In this document: one piece after another, positions 35,374 to 43,218 of the stretch
How the letters are laid out: every line of letters starts with the position of its first letter
Numbering within the stretch: position 1 is the first letter of the stretch
Origin: Chthonomonas sp. UBA1950
Lineage (GTDB): Bacteria; Armatimonadota; Fimbriimonadia; Fimbriimonadales; Fimbriimonadaceae
Direction of reading: 5' to 3'
DNA length: 64,000 nucleotides
Assembly: GCA_002336105.1 (NCBI GenBank)
Contig: DDEQ01000043.1
Location: 76,524-140,523 of the forward strand
Program-made: the position numbers and the translations under genes
Notes under the pieces: model-generated
What the model saw: only the letters and a program-made list of their open reading frames with translations
The model's database searches: none
What the model was told of the DNA's origin: nothing

Positions 35374-36076
35374 AAAATCTCGCTTGCTACCCAAACCATT
35401 CCTGCAACTTGGGTTGATCATCAATCTGGCCTTGGGCATGATGTTAAGTCACATCACGAGCATCGTTCACCTGAGGACAGATGGTGCGCCAGATTGGGAC
35501 AAAGCTAGGATCAAGGAAATCGCAAAACGACTAAACGATGTCCCTTGTTCAGAAGTAGATGGGAAGTCTTTTGAAAGCGCTGTGTTGCAAAACCCTGAAT
35601 ATGACAGCGTCGCCCTATCTCGGAACCCCTTCGGTAGCGCGACTCTCAAAATCAAGAGAAGAACACCGGTTGCGATCATTGAAAACGCGGGCAACTTAGC
35701 GCTGTCAACCGATGGCGTTGTCTATCCGACGAAAGCGCGCCTAACCGGTTTACCATCCCTGTTGATAGATGACAAAAACCTGCAACCTCAGGCATCTTTT
35801 ATGTCTGGTTTCCCTTGGCAGCGATATGCCGACCTGGCGATTCAAACAAAGTTGCTAACTGGTGAACATCCTGCTCAAATCAAGCTGGGTCAAGACGGCT
35901 CGATATGGTTAAATATGCTAGGTGGAAAAGTTAAACTTGGCTCCTTCGAACAGTTGGATGCAAAGATCACTTTTCTCAAAACCCAACTCTCCTCTGATCC
36001 GGCATTTCTAACGAGATACGAGTCAGTCAACATTGTTTCGCCTAGCAGCCCTGTAATCGTGCAATTGAAAAGTTGA
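35351..36076 (+). CDS. ftsQ: FtsQ/DivIB-like division protein
   Basis: A 241-residue bitopic protein: basic N-terminus (MAKKKKRRKSRLLPK), one membrane helix (LGLIINLALGMMLSHI), then an extracytoplasmic POTRA-like domain and a beta domain (FGSATLKIKRRTPVAIIENAG followed by LSTDGVVYPTK), which matches the FtsQ pattern of a REPVA-like strand and a D-x-G-x-x-F/Y motif. GTG 35351 overlaps the murC-ddl end by 23 bases. FtsQ/DivIB coordinates FtsL and FtsB at the septum. Confidence 0.82.
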   Translation: MAKKKKRRKSRLLPKPFLQLGLIINLALGMMLSHITSIVHLRTDGAPDWDKARIKEIAKRLNDVPCSEVDGKSFESAVLQNPEYDSVALSRNPFGSATLKIKRRTPVAIIENAGNLALSTDGVVYPTKARLTGLPSLLIDDKNLQPQASFMSGFPWQRYADLAIQTKLLTGEHPAQIKLGQDGSIWLNMLGGKVKLGSFEQLDAKITFLKTQLSSDPAFLTRYESVNIVSPSSPVIVQLKS

Positions 36077-36085
36077 GCAAAAGTC

Positions 36086-36874
36086 GTGAACCCATTTACC
36101 TCCCGAATACCGCCTCGGCCGCATCTTCTAAAAGATAAATGGCTTATTCCGGTAACCCTAATGTGCCTTGTCTTAGGATTTATGATCGCGCTTGCATGGG
36201 TTACCCCCGCAAATCAAACTTCACGATACGCAAACTTGTCTTCTAGCCAAAAGCCTCGGGTTAGTGAAGCCTCGGTTGACATCGAAGCCTTCCAAACGAT
36301 GAAGCAGCAGGTCACGGACCTTCAAAAGGAAAAGACTAAGTTAGAAAATGCCTTGGCCGGGCAAGACGGGAAAACGAAGGTTCTTAATGACAGCCTCCAA
36401 GACACAAAGGCGTTTGCCGGGTTGGTGGCAGTGGAAGGCCCCGGCGTAAGCGTCACCTTGCGAGACAGCACAAAGAAGTTTCCTGAACTCCAAAACGCTG
36501 GCGGAGGAGCAATTCTCAACGAAACGAATGTTCACGATACCGACGCTCTATTGATTGTCAACGAGCTATTCAATGCAGGTGCAGAAGCGGTCGCTGTCGA
36601 TAAGGAAAGAGTTGTTGGAGTTTCGAATATCCGGTGTGCAGGAACCATCATCATGGTCAACGACGTGAAGGTTGCCCCGCCTATCGTGATTCGAGCTATT
36701 GGCGACCCGAACACGCTCATTGGTGCTCTCAATATCAATGGCGGAATTGTTTCAGATCTCCGAATGACCGACCCTAACATGGTTGAGATCGCCCCTCTCA
36801 AGAAAATGGTCATTCCAGCGTACACGGGCAAAACAAAATTCCGACTGGCAACACCAGTGAAGGAAGACAAGTGA
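36086..36874 (+). CDS. DUF881 family membrane protein (YlxW/YlxX type)
   Basis: A 262-residue protein with one N-terminal membrane helix (VTLMCLVLGFMIALAW), a coiled coil (KQQVTDLQKEKTKLENAL) and a C-terminal DUF881 domain with NAGAEAVAVDKERVVGVSNI, APPIVIRAIGDPNTLIGAL and NINGGIVSDLRM. In Bacillus the DUF881 genes ylxW and ylxX sit in the same place between the ftsQ homologue and sbp. Role unknown, presumably in division or envelope. GTG start 36086; four-base overlap with sbp. Confidence 0.9.
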   Translation: MNPFTSRIPPRPHLLKDKWLIPVTLMCLVLGFMIALAWVTPANQTSRYANLSSSQKPRVSEASVDIEAFQTMKQQVTDLQKEKTKLENALAGQDGKTKVLNDSLQDTKAFAGLVAVEGPGVSVTLRDSTKKFPELQNAGGGAILNETNVHDTDALLIVNELFNAGAEAVAVDKERVVGVSNIRCAGTIIMVNDVKVAPPIVIRAIGDPNTLIGALNINGGIVSDLRMTDPNMVEIAPLKKMVIPAYTGKTKFRLATPVKEDK

Positions 36875-37284
36875 TCGTCTTCATACCTATAATCGCTCTT
36901 TTGGTAGGAGCGGCAATCGCTCTGCTATGCCATTTTCCACCTTTTCGCGGAGTTGGCGGACAATATCTGGCCCTTGCCTGTTTGGCAGGTCTTGACACCG
37001 TTTGCGGTGGAATTCGAAGCGGGATGGAAGGCAAATTTCGGAACGACATCTTTATCACCGGTTTCTTTTCGAACGTACTCATCGCCTTCTTCCTTGCCTG
37101 GTTAGGCGACCAGATTTATATCGATGTCTTTCTTGCTGTCGCCCTTGTCATGGTTGGCCGGGTGTTCACAAATCTCAGCATGATCCGCCGGTTCCTGATC
37201 ACCAAATGGCAAGATAATAACGAACGAAAGAGACTACAAAAACTGCAACAAGCAGCTCCAGCGCCGGTGGAACCTAACGCATGA
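36871..37284 (+). CDS. sbp: Small basic protein Sbp (DUF1290)
   Basis: A 137-residue membrane protein with about three helices, starting VFIPIIALLVGAAIAL and containing the family segment YLALACLAGLDTVCGGIRSG and NDIFITGFFSNVLIA. The C-terminus is charged (RKRLQKLQQAAPAP). Sbp is conserved next to ftsA in Firmicutes and Actinobacteria but its function is unknown. GTG 36871; ATGA overlap with ftsA. Confidence 0.9.
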   Translation: MIVFIPIIALLVGAAIALLCHFPPFRGVGGQYLALACLAGLDTVCGGIRSGMEGKFRNDIFITGFFSNVLIAFFLAWLGDQIYIDVFLAVALVMVGRVFTNLSMIRRFLITKWQDNNERKRLQKLQQAAPAPVEPNA

Positions 37285-38492
37285 AAGAAGAATTAGTACA
37301 CGTTTTGGACCTTGGAGAGAGCAAGGTGGTTTGCTTATCGGCAAAAAAGGCTGCCGATGGAATTAGGATCGTTGCGATCTCTTCAGTTCCTTGCAAAGGC
37401 GTTAAAAAAGGGATCATTTCGGATGTCGACGAAACCGCTGGCGCTATTTCCCAAGCCGTCAAGAAAGTTCAGCAAGCCGTCGGAGAAGAGATCAAAGCTC
37501 TCGTGGTTACCATATCGGGTCCTCACTTAGAAGGCACCAATGCTCAAGGATTTAAGCCGGTCATTCCTCGTGGCAGGCTGATCACTCATCAAGATGTCCT
37601 AGAAGTTGTCACACATAGCCGTTCCATCGTCTTTCCGCCAGATCGGGAACAGATACAAGCCCTGCCCAGAGAGTTCAAGGTGGACGGGGTACGAGACGTT
37701 CGGCAACCAGTTGGAATGCCCGCCTCAAAACTTGAGGTGGTCACGTACGTGGCGAGCGGTCAGCTTTCAGCTCTTCAACTCGTTGAGCGAGCAATCGCTC
37801 TCGCGGGTAAGACGGTCGATCAGATGGTTATTCGCCCGCTTGCTTCTGGAATCGGTGTCATGACGACTCAGGAAATGGACGGTGGAGCGGTGGTCGTCGA
37901 CCTCGGGCACGGTTGCACCGATATTGGAGTCTTTATGAACGGTTCGATTGGCTATTGTGCAAGCCTTCCGGTCGGTTCCGGTCACGTAACCACTGACCTT
38001 AGCCATCTCCTCAAATGCTCGCCCGAAGAGGCAGACCGACTAAAAACCTCTCATGGCGTTGCCATGGCAAAATTGGTCCCTGAAACAAAGTCTGTCGATG
38101 TACTTCAGGTCGGACAGTCGATTGCTCGTCCGCTTCAGCAGAAGGTGCTTTGCGAAATCATCGAGGCCCGAATGCGGGAAATCGCAGTGATGGTCAAGCA
38201 ACAGGTTGAAAAGAGCGGCCAAATGGGACTACTTCCCGGTGGTGTTATTCTGACCGGAGGTGGTGCACAGATGGAGGGCGTTGATAAGTTGTTTGAGGAA
38301 GTCCTCAAACACATGCGCGTCCGCATTGCTGAACCGGTAGTGAAGTTGACTGAAGCTCCGAAAGCAGGGCTAGCCGCAGCAGTTGGCGCAGCAACATTCA
38401 CCATTCAATGTTATGAAGAGATCACGCCCGCAAACGGTGGATCATCCTTCAAAGACAGAATTCGTAGTTTGTTTTCAGTGTTTAACGGGTGA
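37281..38492 (+). CDS. ftsA: Cell division protein FtsA
   Basis: A 403-residue actin-fold ATPase that anchors FtsZ to the membrane. It starts LVHVLDLGESKVVCL (phosphate 1), has the 1C-domain region with GRLITHQDVLEVV, phosphate 2 VVDLGHGCTDIGVFM, and GGVILTGGGAQMEGV (adenosine motif). The C-terminus ends FKDRIRSLFSVFNG, an amphipathic membrane-targeting helix as expected. Last gene of the tightly overlapping block; ftsZ follows after 75 bases. Confidence 0.95.
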   Translation: MKEELVHVLDLGESKVVCLSAKKAADGIRIVAISSVPCKGVKKGIISDVDETAGAISQAVKKVQQAVGEEIKALVVTISGPHLEGTNAQGFKPVIPRGRLITHQDVLEVVTHSRSIVFPPDREQIQALPREFKVDGVRDVRQPVGMPASKLEVVTYVASGQLSALQLVERAIALAGKTVDQMVIRPLASGIGVMTTQEMDGGAVVVDLGHGCTDIGVFMNGSIGYCASLPVGSGHVTTDLSHLLKCSPEEADRLKTSHGVAMAKLVPETKSVDVLQVGQSIARPLQQKVLCEIIEARMREIAVMVKQQVEKSGQMGLLPGGVILTGGGAQMEGVDKLFEEVLKHMRVRIAEPVVKLTEAPKAGLAAAVGAATFTIQCYEEITPANGGSSFKDRIRSLFSVFNG

Positions 38493-38520
38493 AGTTGAAG
38501 TTATTAACGATATTCACAGG

Positions 38521-38529
38521 TTATCCACA
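38521..38529 (+). promoter_or_regulatory. Perfect DnaA box in front of ftsZ
   Basis: TTATCCACA matches the strong DnaA box consensus. It sits between ftsA and ftsZ, preceded by a related ATTCACAGG. It could couple ftsZ expression to DnaA activity. Confidence 0.6.
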
Positions 38530-38551
38530 GGTAAACGGAGAGTTTAGGTTC

Positions 38552-38557
38552 TAAAAT
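38552..38557 (+). promoter_or_regulatory. -10-like TAAAAT of ftsZ
   Basis: TAAAAT lies ten bases before the GTG of ftsZ; initiation would fall within a few bases of the start codon. The only GGAG is 27 bases upstream of the GTG, too far for a ribosome site. Confidence 0.45.
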
Positions 38558-38567
38558 AGCGCTACTT

Positions 38568-39791
38568 GTGAAGAAGTCGGAGAAGCAATTGGATAAGCCC
38601 CAAGCAGTAATCAAGGTACTTGGCGTTGGCGGCGGTGGAAGCAACGCGGTCCAGCGCATGATCGACAGCGGCATACGCGGTGTTGAGTTCGTGGCGATGA
38701 ACACAGACGTCCAGGTGTTGGATCAACACTCTTCCCAGAGGAAGGTTCAGCTCGGTGGAAATCTGACTCGTGGTCTTGGCGCTGGCGGTAACCCAGAGGT
38801 TGGAAAACTGGCAGCAGAAGAGAGCCGAAGCGAGATTCGAAAGGTTCTAGAAGGCGCAGACATGGTCTTCATCACCGCAGGTATGGGTGGTGGAACAGGT
38901 ACTGGTGCCGCTCCAGTTATTGCCGACCTTGCTCGCGAAGCCGGTGTTCTCTCAGTCGCTATTGTGACAAAGCCGTTCTCCTTTGAAGGACCGAGGCGAG
39001 CACGACTTGCCGAAGAAGGCATCACCTCCCTCATGGGTCGAGTTGATACCGTCATCACAATTCCGAACGACCGACTTCTTGATGTCGTTGAGCGCAAGAC
39101 GAGCCTGCTCGAAGCCTTCCGAGTTGCTGACGACGTCCTCAGACAAGCCGTTCAAGGCATCGCCGAAATCATCACCAGCGCAGGTCAATGGAATGTTGAC
39201 TTCGCCGACGTTCGAACGATCATGGCGAATTCTGGCCCAGCCCTGATGGGTATTGGTTACGGTGTTGGCGAACAACGAGCACTACAAGCCGCTCGAAGCG
39301 CGGTGACTTCTCCGCTCGTCGAACAGTCAATCAATGGTGCCGGTGCTCTCCTCGTGAATGTTGCTTTTGGTCCAGATCTCACGCTGACCGAAATGAATGA
39401 AGCGATGACCTACATTCGCAGCCTTTGCGACACCGATGACGCGAACATCATTACGGGTACGATGCAGGATCCTGAAATGGAAGGCACAGTTCGGGTTACC
39501 GTTCTTGCGACAGGTTTCAACCCGTATACCAAAGAGGGAAAGCAGGTCGCTAGCGCGACGTATGGAACGACTTCAAACGTAAGCGCCCCAACCGCCCCTG
39601 TAGCGCCGATCATTCCTCCACAACCGGTTGTGACGCCACTCGCAACGAGCGACGAGATCGTCCAGCAAGCTCGCGAAAGACTCAATCAGTCGCGCGGTGT
39701 GCCGGCAGTTCCAGATGCAAGCAATGTTTTCGATAGCACGGATCTTGATATCCCGGCTTTCATCCGCGAGCATCGACAAAGAAACAGTTAG
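38568..39791 (+). CDS. ftsZ: Cell division protein FtsZ
   Basis: Tubulin-like GTPase forming the Z ring, 407 residues. It carries VLGVGGGGSNAVQRMI, the tubulin signature GGGTGTGAAP (within FITAGMGGGTGTGAAPVI) and the T7-loop region with NVDFADVRTIM. The C-terminal tail, after a proline-rich linker, ends DLDIPAFIREHRQRNS, the DIPxFxR peptide that binds FtsA. GTG 38568 is the only start that preserves the N-terminus. A 75-base gap with a DnaA box and a -10 element suggests independent control. Confidence 0.98.
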   Translation: MKKSEKQLDKPQAVIKVLGVGGGGSNAVQRMIDSGIRGVEFVAMNTDVQVLDQHSSQRKVQLGGNLTRGLGAGGNPEVGKLAAEESRSEIRKVLEGADMVFITAGMGGGTGTGAAPVIADLAREAGVLSVAIVTKPFSFEGPRRARLAEEGITSLMGRVDTVITIPNDRLLDVVERKTSLLEAFRVADDVLRQAVQGIAEIITSAGQWNVDFADVRTIMANSGPALMGIGYGVGEQRALQAARSAVTSPLVEQSINGAGALLVNVAFGPDLTLTEMNEAMTYIRSLCDTDDANIITGTMQDPEMEGTVRVTVLATGFNPYTKEGKQVASATYGTTSNVSAPTAPVAPIIPPQPVVTPLATSDEIVQQARERLNQSRGVPAVPDASNVFDSTDLDIPAFIREHRQRNS

Positions 39792-39818
39792 CACTCATTT
39801 TCATGGTGCTTTTTGGTC

Positions 39819-41120
39819 ATGCCATTCGTCCTAATGAATGGCATGATTCTCTCACTCGGATTCGTCCTTGCCACCCAGCTAGGAACACCTCAAGAGCCAA
39901 CTGCTCCGGCAGCCACAACTCCGGCGCAGGCTGCTCCATCTTTCACACAAGCATTTACGGTTGTTGAACCAAACCGTCTTTGCGTGAGCCCACTCATCGA
40001 CGGAAAACTAACGGATGAGGAATGGGATCCACTCTCAACGAATTCATATTTTCAGTGGGAGCCAGGCAAACTCCATTTTGCCGCCAAGGTTGGCGCGAAT
40101 GAAGATGCAGTGTTCAGCGTTGATCTCAAAGCCAATGGTTGGTTGATTGGTGATGATAATTACGAGTTTCGAGTGAGCATCAAGGATGGAAAACCTGTGC
40201 TTACTGCTCGCCAACTTGATGCTACCAACGTTGCAGGGCCAGTCTACCGGGAGCTACCAGGGATCGTCCTATCATCGAAATTCGCGGCTTCCGTTGACTC
40301 AACGGGGACCACAATCGAATTGAGCGTGATTGATCCGGGCTGGGAAATTTTCGATTTCTCTCGAAGTCAGAAAATCGGGGTGAGAGTCGATGCAGTTCCT
40401 AGTTCGGAAGCACCCATCGAACCGTTCAAACCACGAGTTCTCACACCAGTTAACTTAGTGAATCTGCGTGCCGCAGCGCTTCCAGCCAACATCAAATGGA
40501 ATCTCGAAAGGAACGAACGAGCTGTGACTCCTGGTGAATCGAAGATGATGCGGTTCACCTTCAATGCGCCGAAAGAAACCAAACTTGCAGAAATAGAGAT
40601 CCGGTCTGAGGGATTAGCGAAGGACGACACGAACAAAATCACAACGCCATTCCCTGCCTTCGACAATAAAGGGCGAGCGATCGTTGACTACGTCACTGGT
40701 GTTGCTCCTGCGGCGACCACCGGTTATCGCATTGTTCGCGGAGCAGTTAAGGCCTCCGACGGTATCCAAGCCTTACTAGAGGGCAGCTACTTTATCGCTC
40801 CTCTCGTCGATGTAGAGCTAGCCAGAAAAGTTTACACAGGGCAAACAACCGACCGAGGCTTGCCGATTGCTTTCTACATTGGTAGCAGCTCACAAAAGAT
40901 CGTAAAGGGCGATGTGACGATCGGGGTGCCGACAGGATTTCGAGTTTTGAACGGCACCGACAAGCAGAAATTCTCCATCACCGATAAATGGGGACGGATT
41001 AGGAAGTCTTTCGACCTCTACATCCCAGGCAACTCAAGCGGCACCTATCCGATCACGTTGACAGTGAACGCAAACGGCAAGACCTTTCCCTACACGGTCT
41101 ATATCACTTTCCGAGGCTAG
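39819..41120 (+). CDS. Secreted protein with CBM9-like domain
   Basis: A 433-residue exported protein starting 27 bases after ftsZ. The signal peptide is MPFVLMNGMILSLGFVLATQ, followed by a low-complexity Ala/Pro/Thr stretch. The segment PLIDGKLTDEEWD, followed by beta strands, is typical of the CBM9/DOMON-like fold often found in secreted Fimbriimonas- and Bacteroidetes-type proteins. The C-terminal half is beta-rich (LYIPGNSSGTYPITLTV). No catalytic motif. ATG 39834 is an alternative start. Whether it serves division is unknown. A long hairpin follows. Confidence 0.75.
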   Translation: MPFVLMNGMILSLGFVLATQLGTPQEPTAPAATTPAQAAPSFTQAFTVVEPNRLCVSPLIDGKLTDEEWDPLSTNSYFQWEPGKLHFAAKVGANEDAVFSVDLKANGWLIGDDNYEFRVSIKDGKPVLTARQLDATNVAGPVYRELPGIVLSSKFAASVDSTGTTIELSVIDPGWEIFDFSRSQKIGVRVDAVPSSEAPIEPFKPRVLTPVNLVNLRAAALPANIKWNLERNERAVTPGESKMMRFTFNAPKETKLAEIEIRSEGLAKDDTNKITTPFPAFDNKGRAIVDYVTGVAPAATTGYRIVRGAVKASDGIQALLEGSYFIAPLVDVELARKVYTGQTTDRGLPIAFYIGSSSQKIVKGDVTIGVPTGFRVLNGTDKQKFSITDKWGRIRKSFDLYIPGNSSGTYPITLTVNANGKTFPYTVYITFRG

Positions 41121-41127
41121 GAGCAAG

Positions 41128-41166
41128 CGATAGTCTCAAGTTCTTAATCGGAACTTGAGACTATCG
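41128..41166. terminator. Bidirectional hairpin between CBM9-like gene and hisF
   Basis: A perfect 16-bp stem (CGATAGTCTCAAGTTC and complement) with loop TTAATCG, starting eight bases after the plus-strand stop and overlapping the hisF stop codon. No T tract on either side. Confidence 0.7.
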
Positions 41167-41937
41167 AGAAGCGATCTGCAATCGCATAGGAAGCCCGGCA
41201 TCCGCCATGCTCTGCTTGAGATCTGATATCTTGTAGACGCCGTCGTGAACGATGGATGCGAGCAGAACCGCGTCGGCCTTCCCCTTTGTAATCCCTTCCA
41301 CCAGGTGTTCGGCATTCCCTGCTCCTCCTGATGCAATGACCGGCACAGAAACTGCCTCGGAGACTGCCCGAGTTAAATCAAGGTCATATCCGGCCAAAGT
41401 TCCGTCGCCATCCATGCTGGTCAGCAATATTTCACCAGCACCAAGCTGAACAACCTTCTGAGCCCATTCAACCGCATCGAGTCCACTTGGATGACGCCCA
41501 CCGTGCGTAAAGACTTCCCAACCTTCTGCATCACGACGTTTGCGCGCGTCGATCGCAACGACGATACATTGCGCCCCGAAGTTAGCTGCACCTTCGCTGA
41601 TGAGGTTTGGGTCTTTTATAGCGGCGGTATTGAGTGACACCTTATCGGCTCCAGCGTGCAATGCTCCCCGAATATCTTCAACGCTTCGCAGTCCACCTCC
41701 CACCGTGAATGGAATAAAGATTTGCTCGGCTACTCGTTCGGCTAACCGAATCACGGGTGCGCGCTCCTCGTGCGATGCTGTGATGTCAAGAAACACCAAT
41801 TCGTCAGCGCCTTCGGAATCGTAAAACCGACCTAACTCGACAGGGTCACCTGCATCACGTAAACCAACAAAATTGATCCCCTTAACGACGCGGCCGTCTT
41901 TGATATCAAGGCATGGAATGAGTCGAACTGATGTCAT
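41161..41937 (-). CDS. hisF: Imidazole glycerol phosphate synthase subunit HisF
   Basis: Cyclase of histidine biosynthesis. 258 residues, (beta/alpha)8 barrel. It begins VRLIPCLDIKDGRVVKGINF with the catalytic aspartate in LDIKDG, and has FTVGGGLRSVEDI, GADKVSLNTAA, LLTSMDGDGTLAGYD (second catalytic aspartate) and VIASGGAGNAEH. Other his genes are absent, so histidine genes are scattered. ATG 41937 overlaps the stop of the upstream gene by ATGA. Confidence 0.96.
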   Translation of the reverse strand: MTSVRLIPCLDIKDGRVVKGINFVGLRDAGDPVELGRFYDSEGADELVFLDITASHEERAPVIRLAERVAEQIFIPFTVGGGLRSVEDIRGALHAGADKVSLNTAAIKDPNLISEGAANFGAQCIVVAIDARKRRDAEGWEVFTHGGRHPSGLDAVEWAQKVVQLGAGEILLTSMDGDGTLAGYDLDLTRAVSEAVSVPVIASGGAGNAEHLVEGITKGKADAVLLASIVHDGVYKISDLKQSMADAGLPMRLQIASR

Positions 41938-42743
41938 GTTGTTTGTATTCGATGAATCCGCACACAGGTCTCCCCTTTTCGGCGCGGATAGAAGCTGAGC
42001 CTGAAGCGGTCATCAAATGAGTCGAGATCCAAATTCTCGGGGATAGATCGCGAATCCCATACCTCTGCTCGTAGCTTTTCAAAAAGGTCCAGAACCAACC
42101 ATCTCTCATCGCTTTGGATTTCGTATGTCTTCAATTCTCGAAGTCCCACCTTTGCCAACCCTCGTGTAGAAGCGGAGTTTTCAGACCAGATTGTTCTGGT
42201 GTGAAGTAACGGTGATAAGGCAGTTGGATCCTCCTTCAGGGCATTTGATAGTTCATCTGCAGAGAAAAACCGCTCTTGCGTCACGTCGAAAATCAACTTC
42301 GAGTTCATTAAGAACGCTACTGCATCAGCCAGATGTGTCACAAGCTTGACGTGTCTTGCATCTTTTAGTGGCGTCTCAGAAGCATAGCGAATCTTAATCA
42401 GAGCCTTAGAGTTGGCCAACGATTGAATCTGTTCTGCGGTTGGCTCTGCCAAATACTCAAGATCTGGCCGGAATACATGCGCATTCTTTCGGCGCAGAAC
42501 TAAGGCGATATGAAGTCGAATGTCTGAAAAGAGTAATCCTTCGGGAGGCCCAATCGGGCTAACACCTTTGACGGAGTAACGGTTGCTTTTCAGAACTTGG
42601 TCCATCAGTTCAGACTGATTTGGAAGTCGCTCTTCTGGAACATAAACCCAATACTCGGTAATCGCCAGATATCGCTGCCTTCGAAACAGACGAACGACGG
42701 CGAAAGCACAGATCGCTCCAACAAGAACACCGAAGACAAACAT
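41934..42743 (-). CDS. Hypothetical membrane-anchored protein upstream of hisF
   Basis: A 269-residue protein with one N-terminal membrane helix (MFVFGVLVGAICAFAVVRLF) and then a large cytoplasmic-looking soluble part with mixed alpha/beta character and no motif I recognise. ATG 42743 starts the helix. It overlaps hisF by four bases and lies nine bases after a small zinc-ribbon gene, making a three-gene operon. No link to histidine synthesis can be read from the sequence. Confidence 0.75.
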   Translation of the reverse strand: MFVFGVLVGAICAFAVVRLFRRQRYLAITEYWVYVPEERLPNQSELMDQVLKSNRYSVKGVSPIGPPEGLLFSDIRLHIALVLRRKNAHVFRPDLEYLAEPTAEQIQSLANSKALIKIRYASETPLKDARHVKLVTHLADAVAFLMNSKLIFDVTQERFFSADELSNALKEDPTALSPLLHTRTIWSENSASTRGLAKVGLRELKTYEIQSDERWLVLDLFEKLRAEVWDSRSIPENLDLDSFDDRFRLSFYPRRKGETCVRIHRIQTT

Positions 42744-42752
42744 GACATTTCC

Positions 42753-42968
42753 CTAAGGGCCGACCCCTCCGAGCCAGCGTACGGCTAAATCAAGCTCTGT
42801 TCCTTCCAAACTCGAATAGCAGACATCGCACAGTCCAGCTTCGTTGACGCGCTTCGATTTGCACAGCAGACAAGAATCCATTCGTCGCGCATCCATGACG
42901 TATTTGCTATTTCGCAATGCAAATGAAAGCTGGTCGCGTCGAATGCCCTCCGAGTTCAATCTGTCCAC
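42753..42968 (-). CDS. Small zinc-ribbon protein
   Basis: 71 residues with two CxxC knuckles, CLLCKSKRVNEAGLCDVC, which would bind one zinc. Otherwise short basic and acidic helices. GTG 42968 has no Shine-Dalgarno but is preceded at seven bases by TAAACT on the same strand, as in metY, suggesting a leaderless message. First gene of the operon with the 269-residue protein and hisF. May act as a nucleic-acid or protein adaptor; function unknown. Confidence 0.7.
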   Translation of the reverse strand: MDRLNSEGIRRDQLSFALRNSKYVMDARRMDSCLLCKSKRVNEAGLCDVCYSSLEGTELDLAVRWLGGVGP

Positions 42969-42975
42969 TTCACTT

Positions 42976-42981
42976 AGTTTA
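42976..42981 (-). promoter_or_regulatory. -10-like TAAACT of the zinc-ribbon/hisF operon
   Basis: On the minus strand TAAACT stands seven bases before GTG 42968, the same arrangement as in front of metY. Confidence 0.5.
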
Positions 42982-43024
42982 CCGGTCTGACCCGGGTCGT
43001 CCGTAGTACGAAAAAACGAACAAG

Positions 43025-43064
43025 TTATTCACAGCTTTTTCGAGTTATTCACATCTGTGTAAAA
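43025..43064. promoter_or_regulatory. Cluster of DnaA-box-like sites
   Basis: TTATTCACA occurs at 43025-43033 and again at 43045-43053, exactly 20 bp apart and in the same orientation, followed by an inverted near match TGTGTAAAA at 43056-43064 (TTTTACACA on the other strand). These fit the TTATNCACA consensus with one mismatch in the last. They lie in the 250-base gap between divergent genes. Possible DnaA-regulated promoter or part of an origin. Confidence 0.5.
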
Positions 43065-43218
43065 CCCAGTTTGAACCTAAAATCTCCTCGTAAATATCGT
43101 AGGATTGCAGTTACGTAATTGCTATTCTTTCGAGTGTGGAAAACGTCGAAGCAAACTATATGGCCCTGTAGATAAATCTTGGTGCAAGATAGCTTGTTAA
43201 TCCCCATTAGAAAGACCC

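Noticed and set aside
34702..35439. 245-codon open frame on the minus strand across the Ddl half
   Set aside because: Antisense shadow of conserved ATP-grasp coding sequence.
42970..43218. Replication origin
   Set aside because: Only two or three DnaA-like boxes, no obvious AT-rich unwinding element, and no dnaA, dnaN or other origin-linked genes; kept as regulatory sites only.
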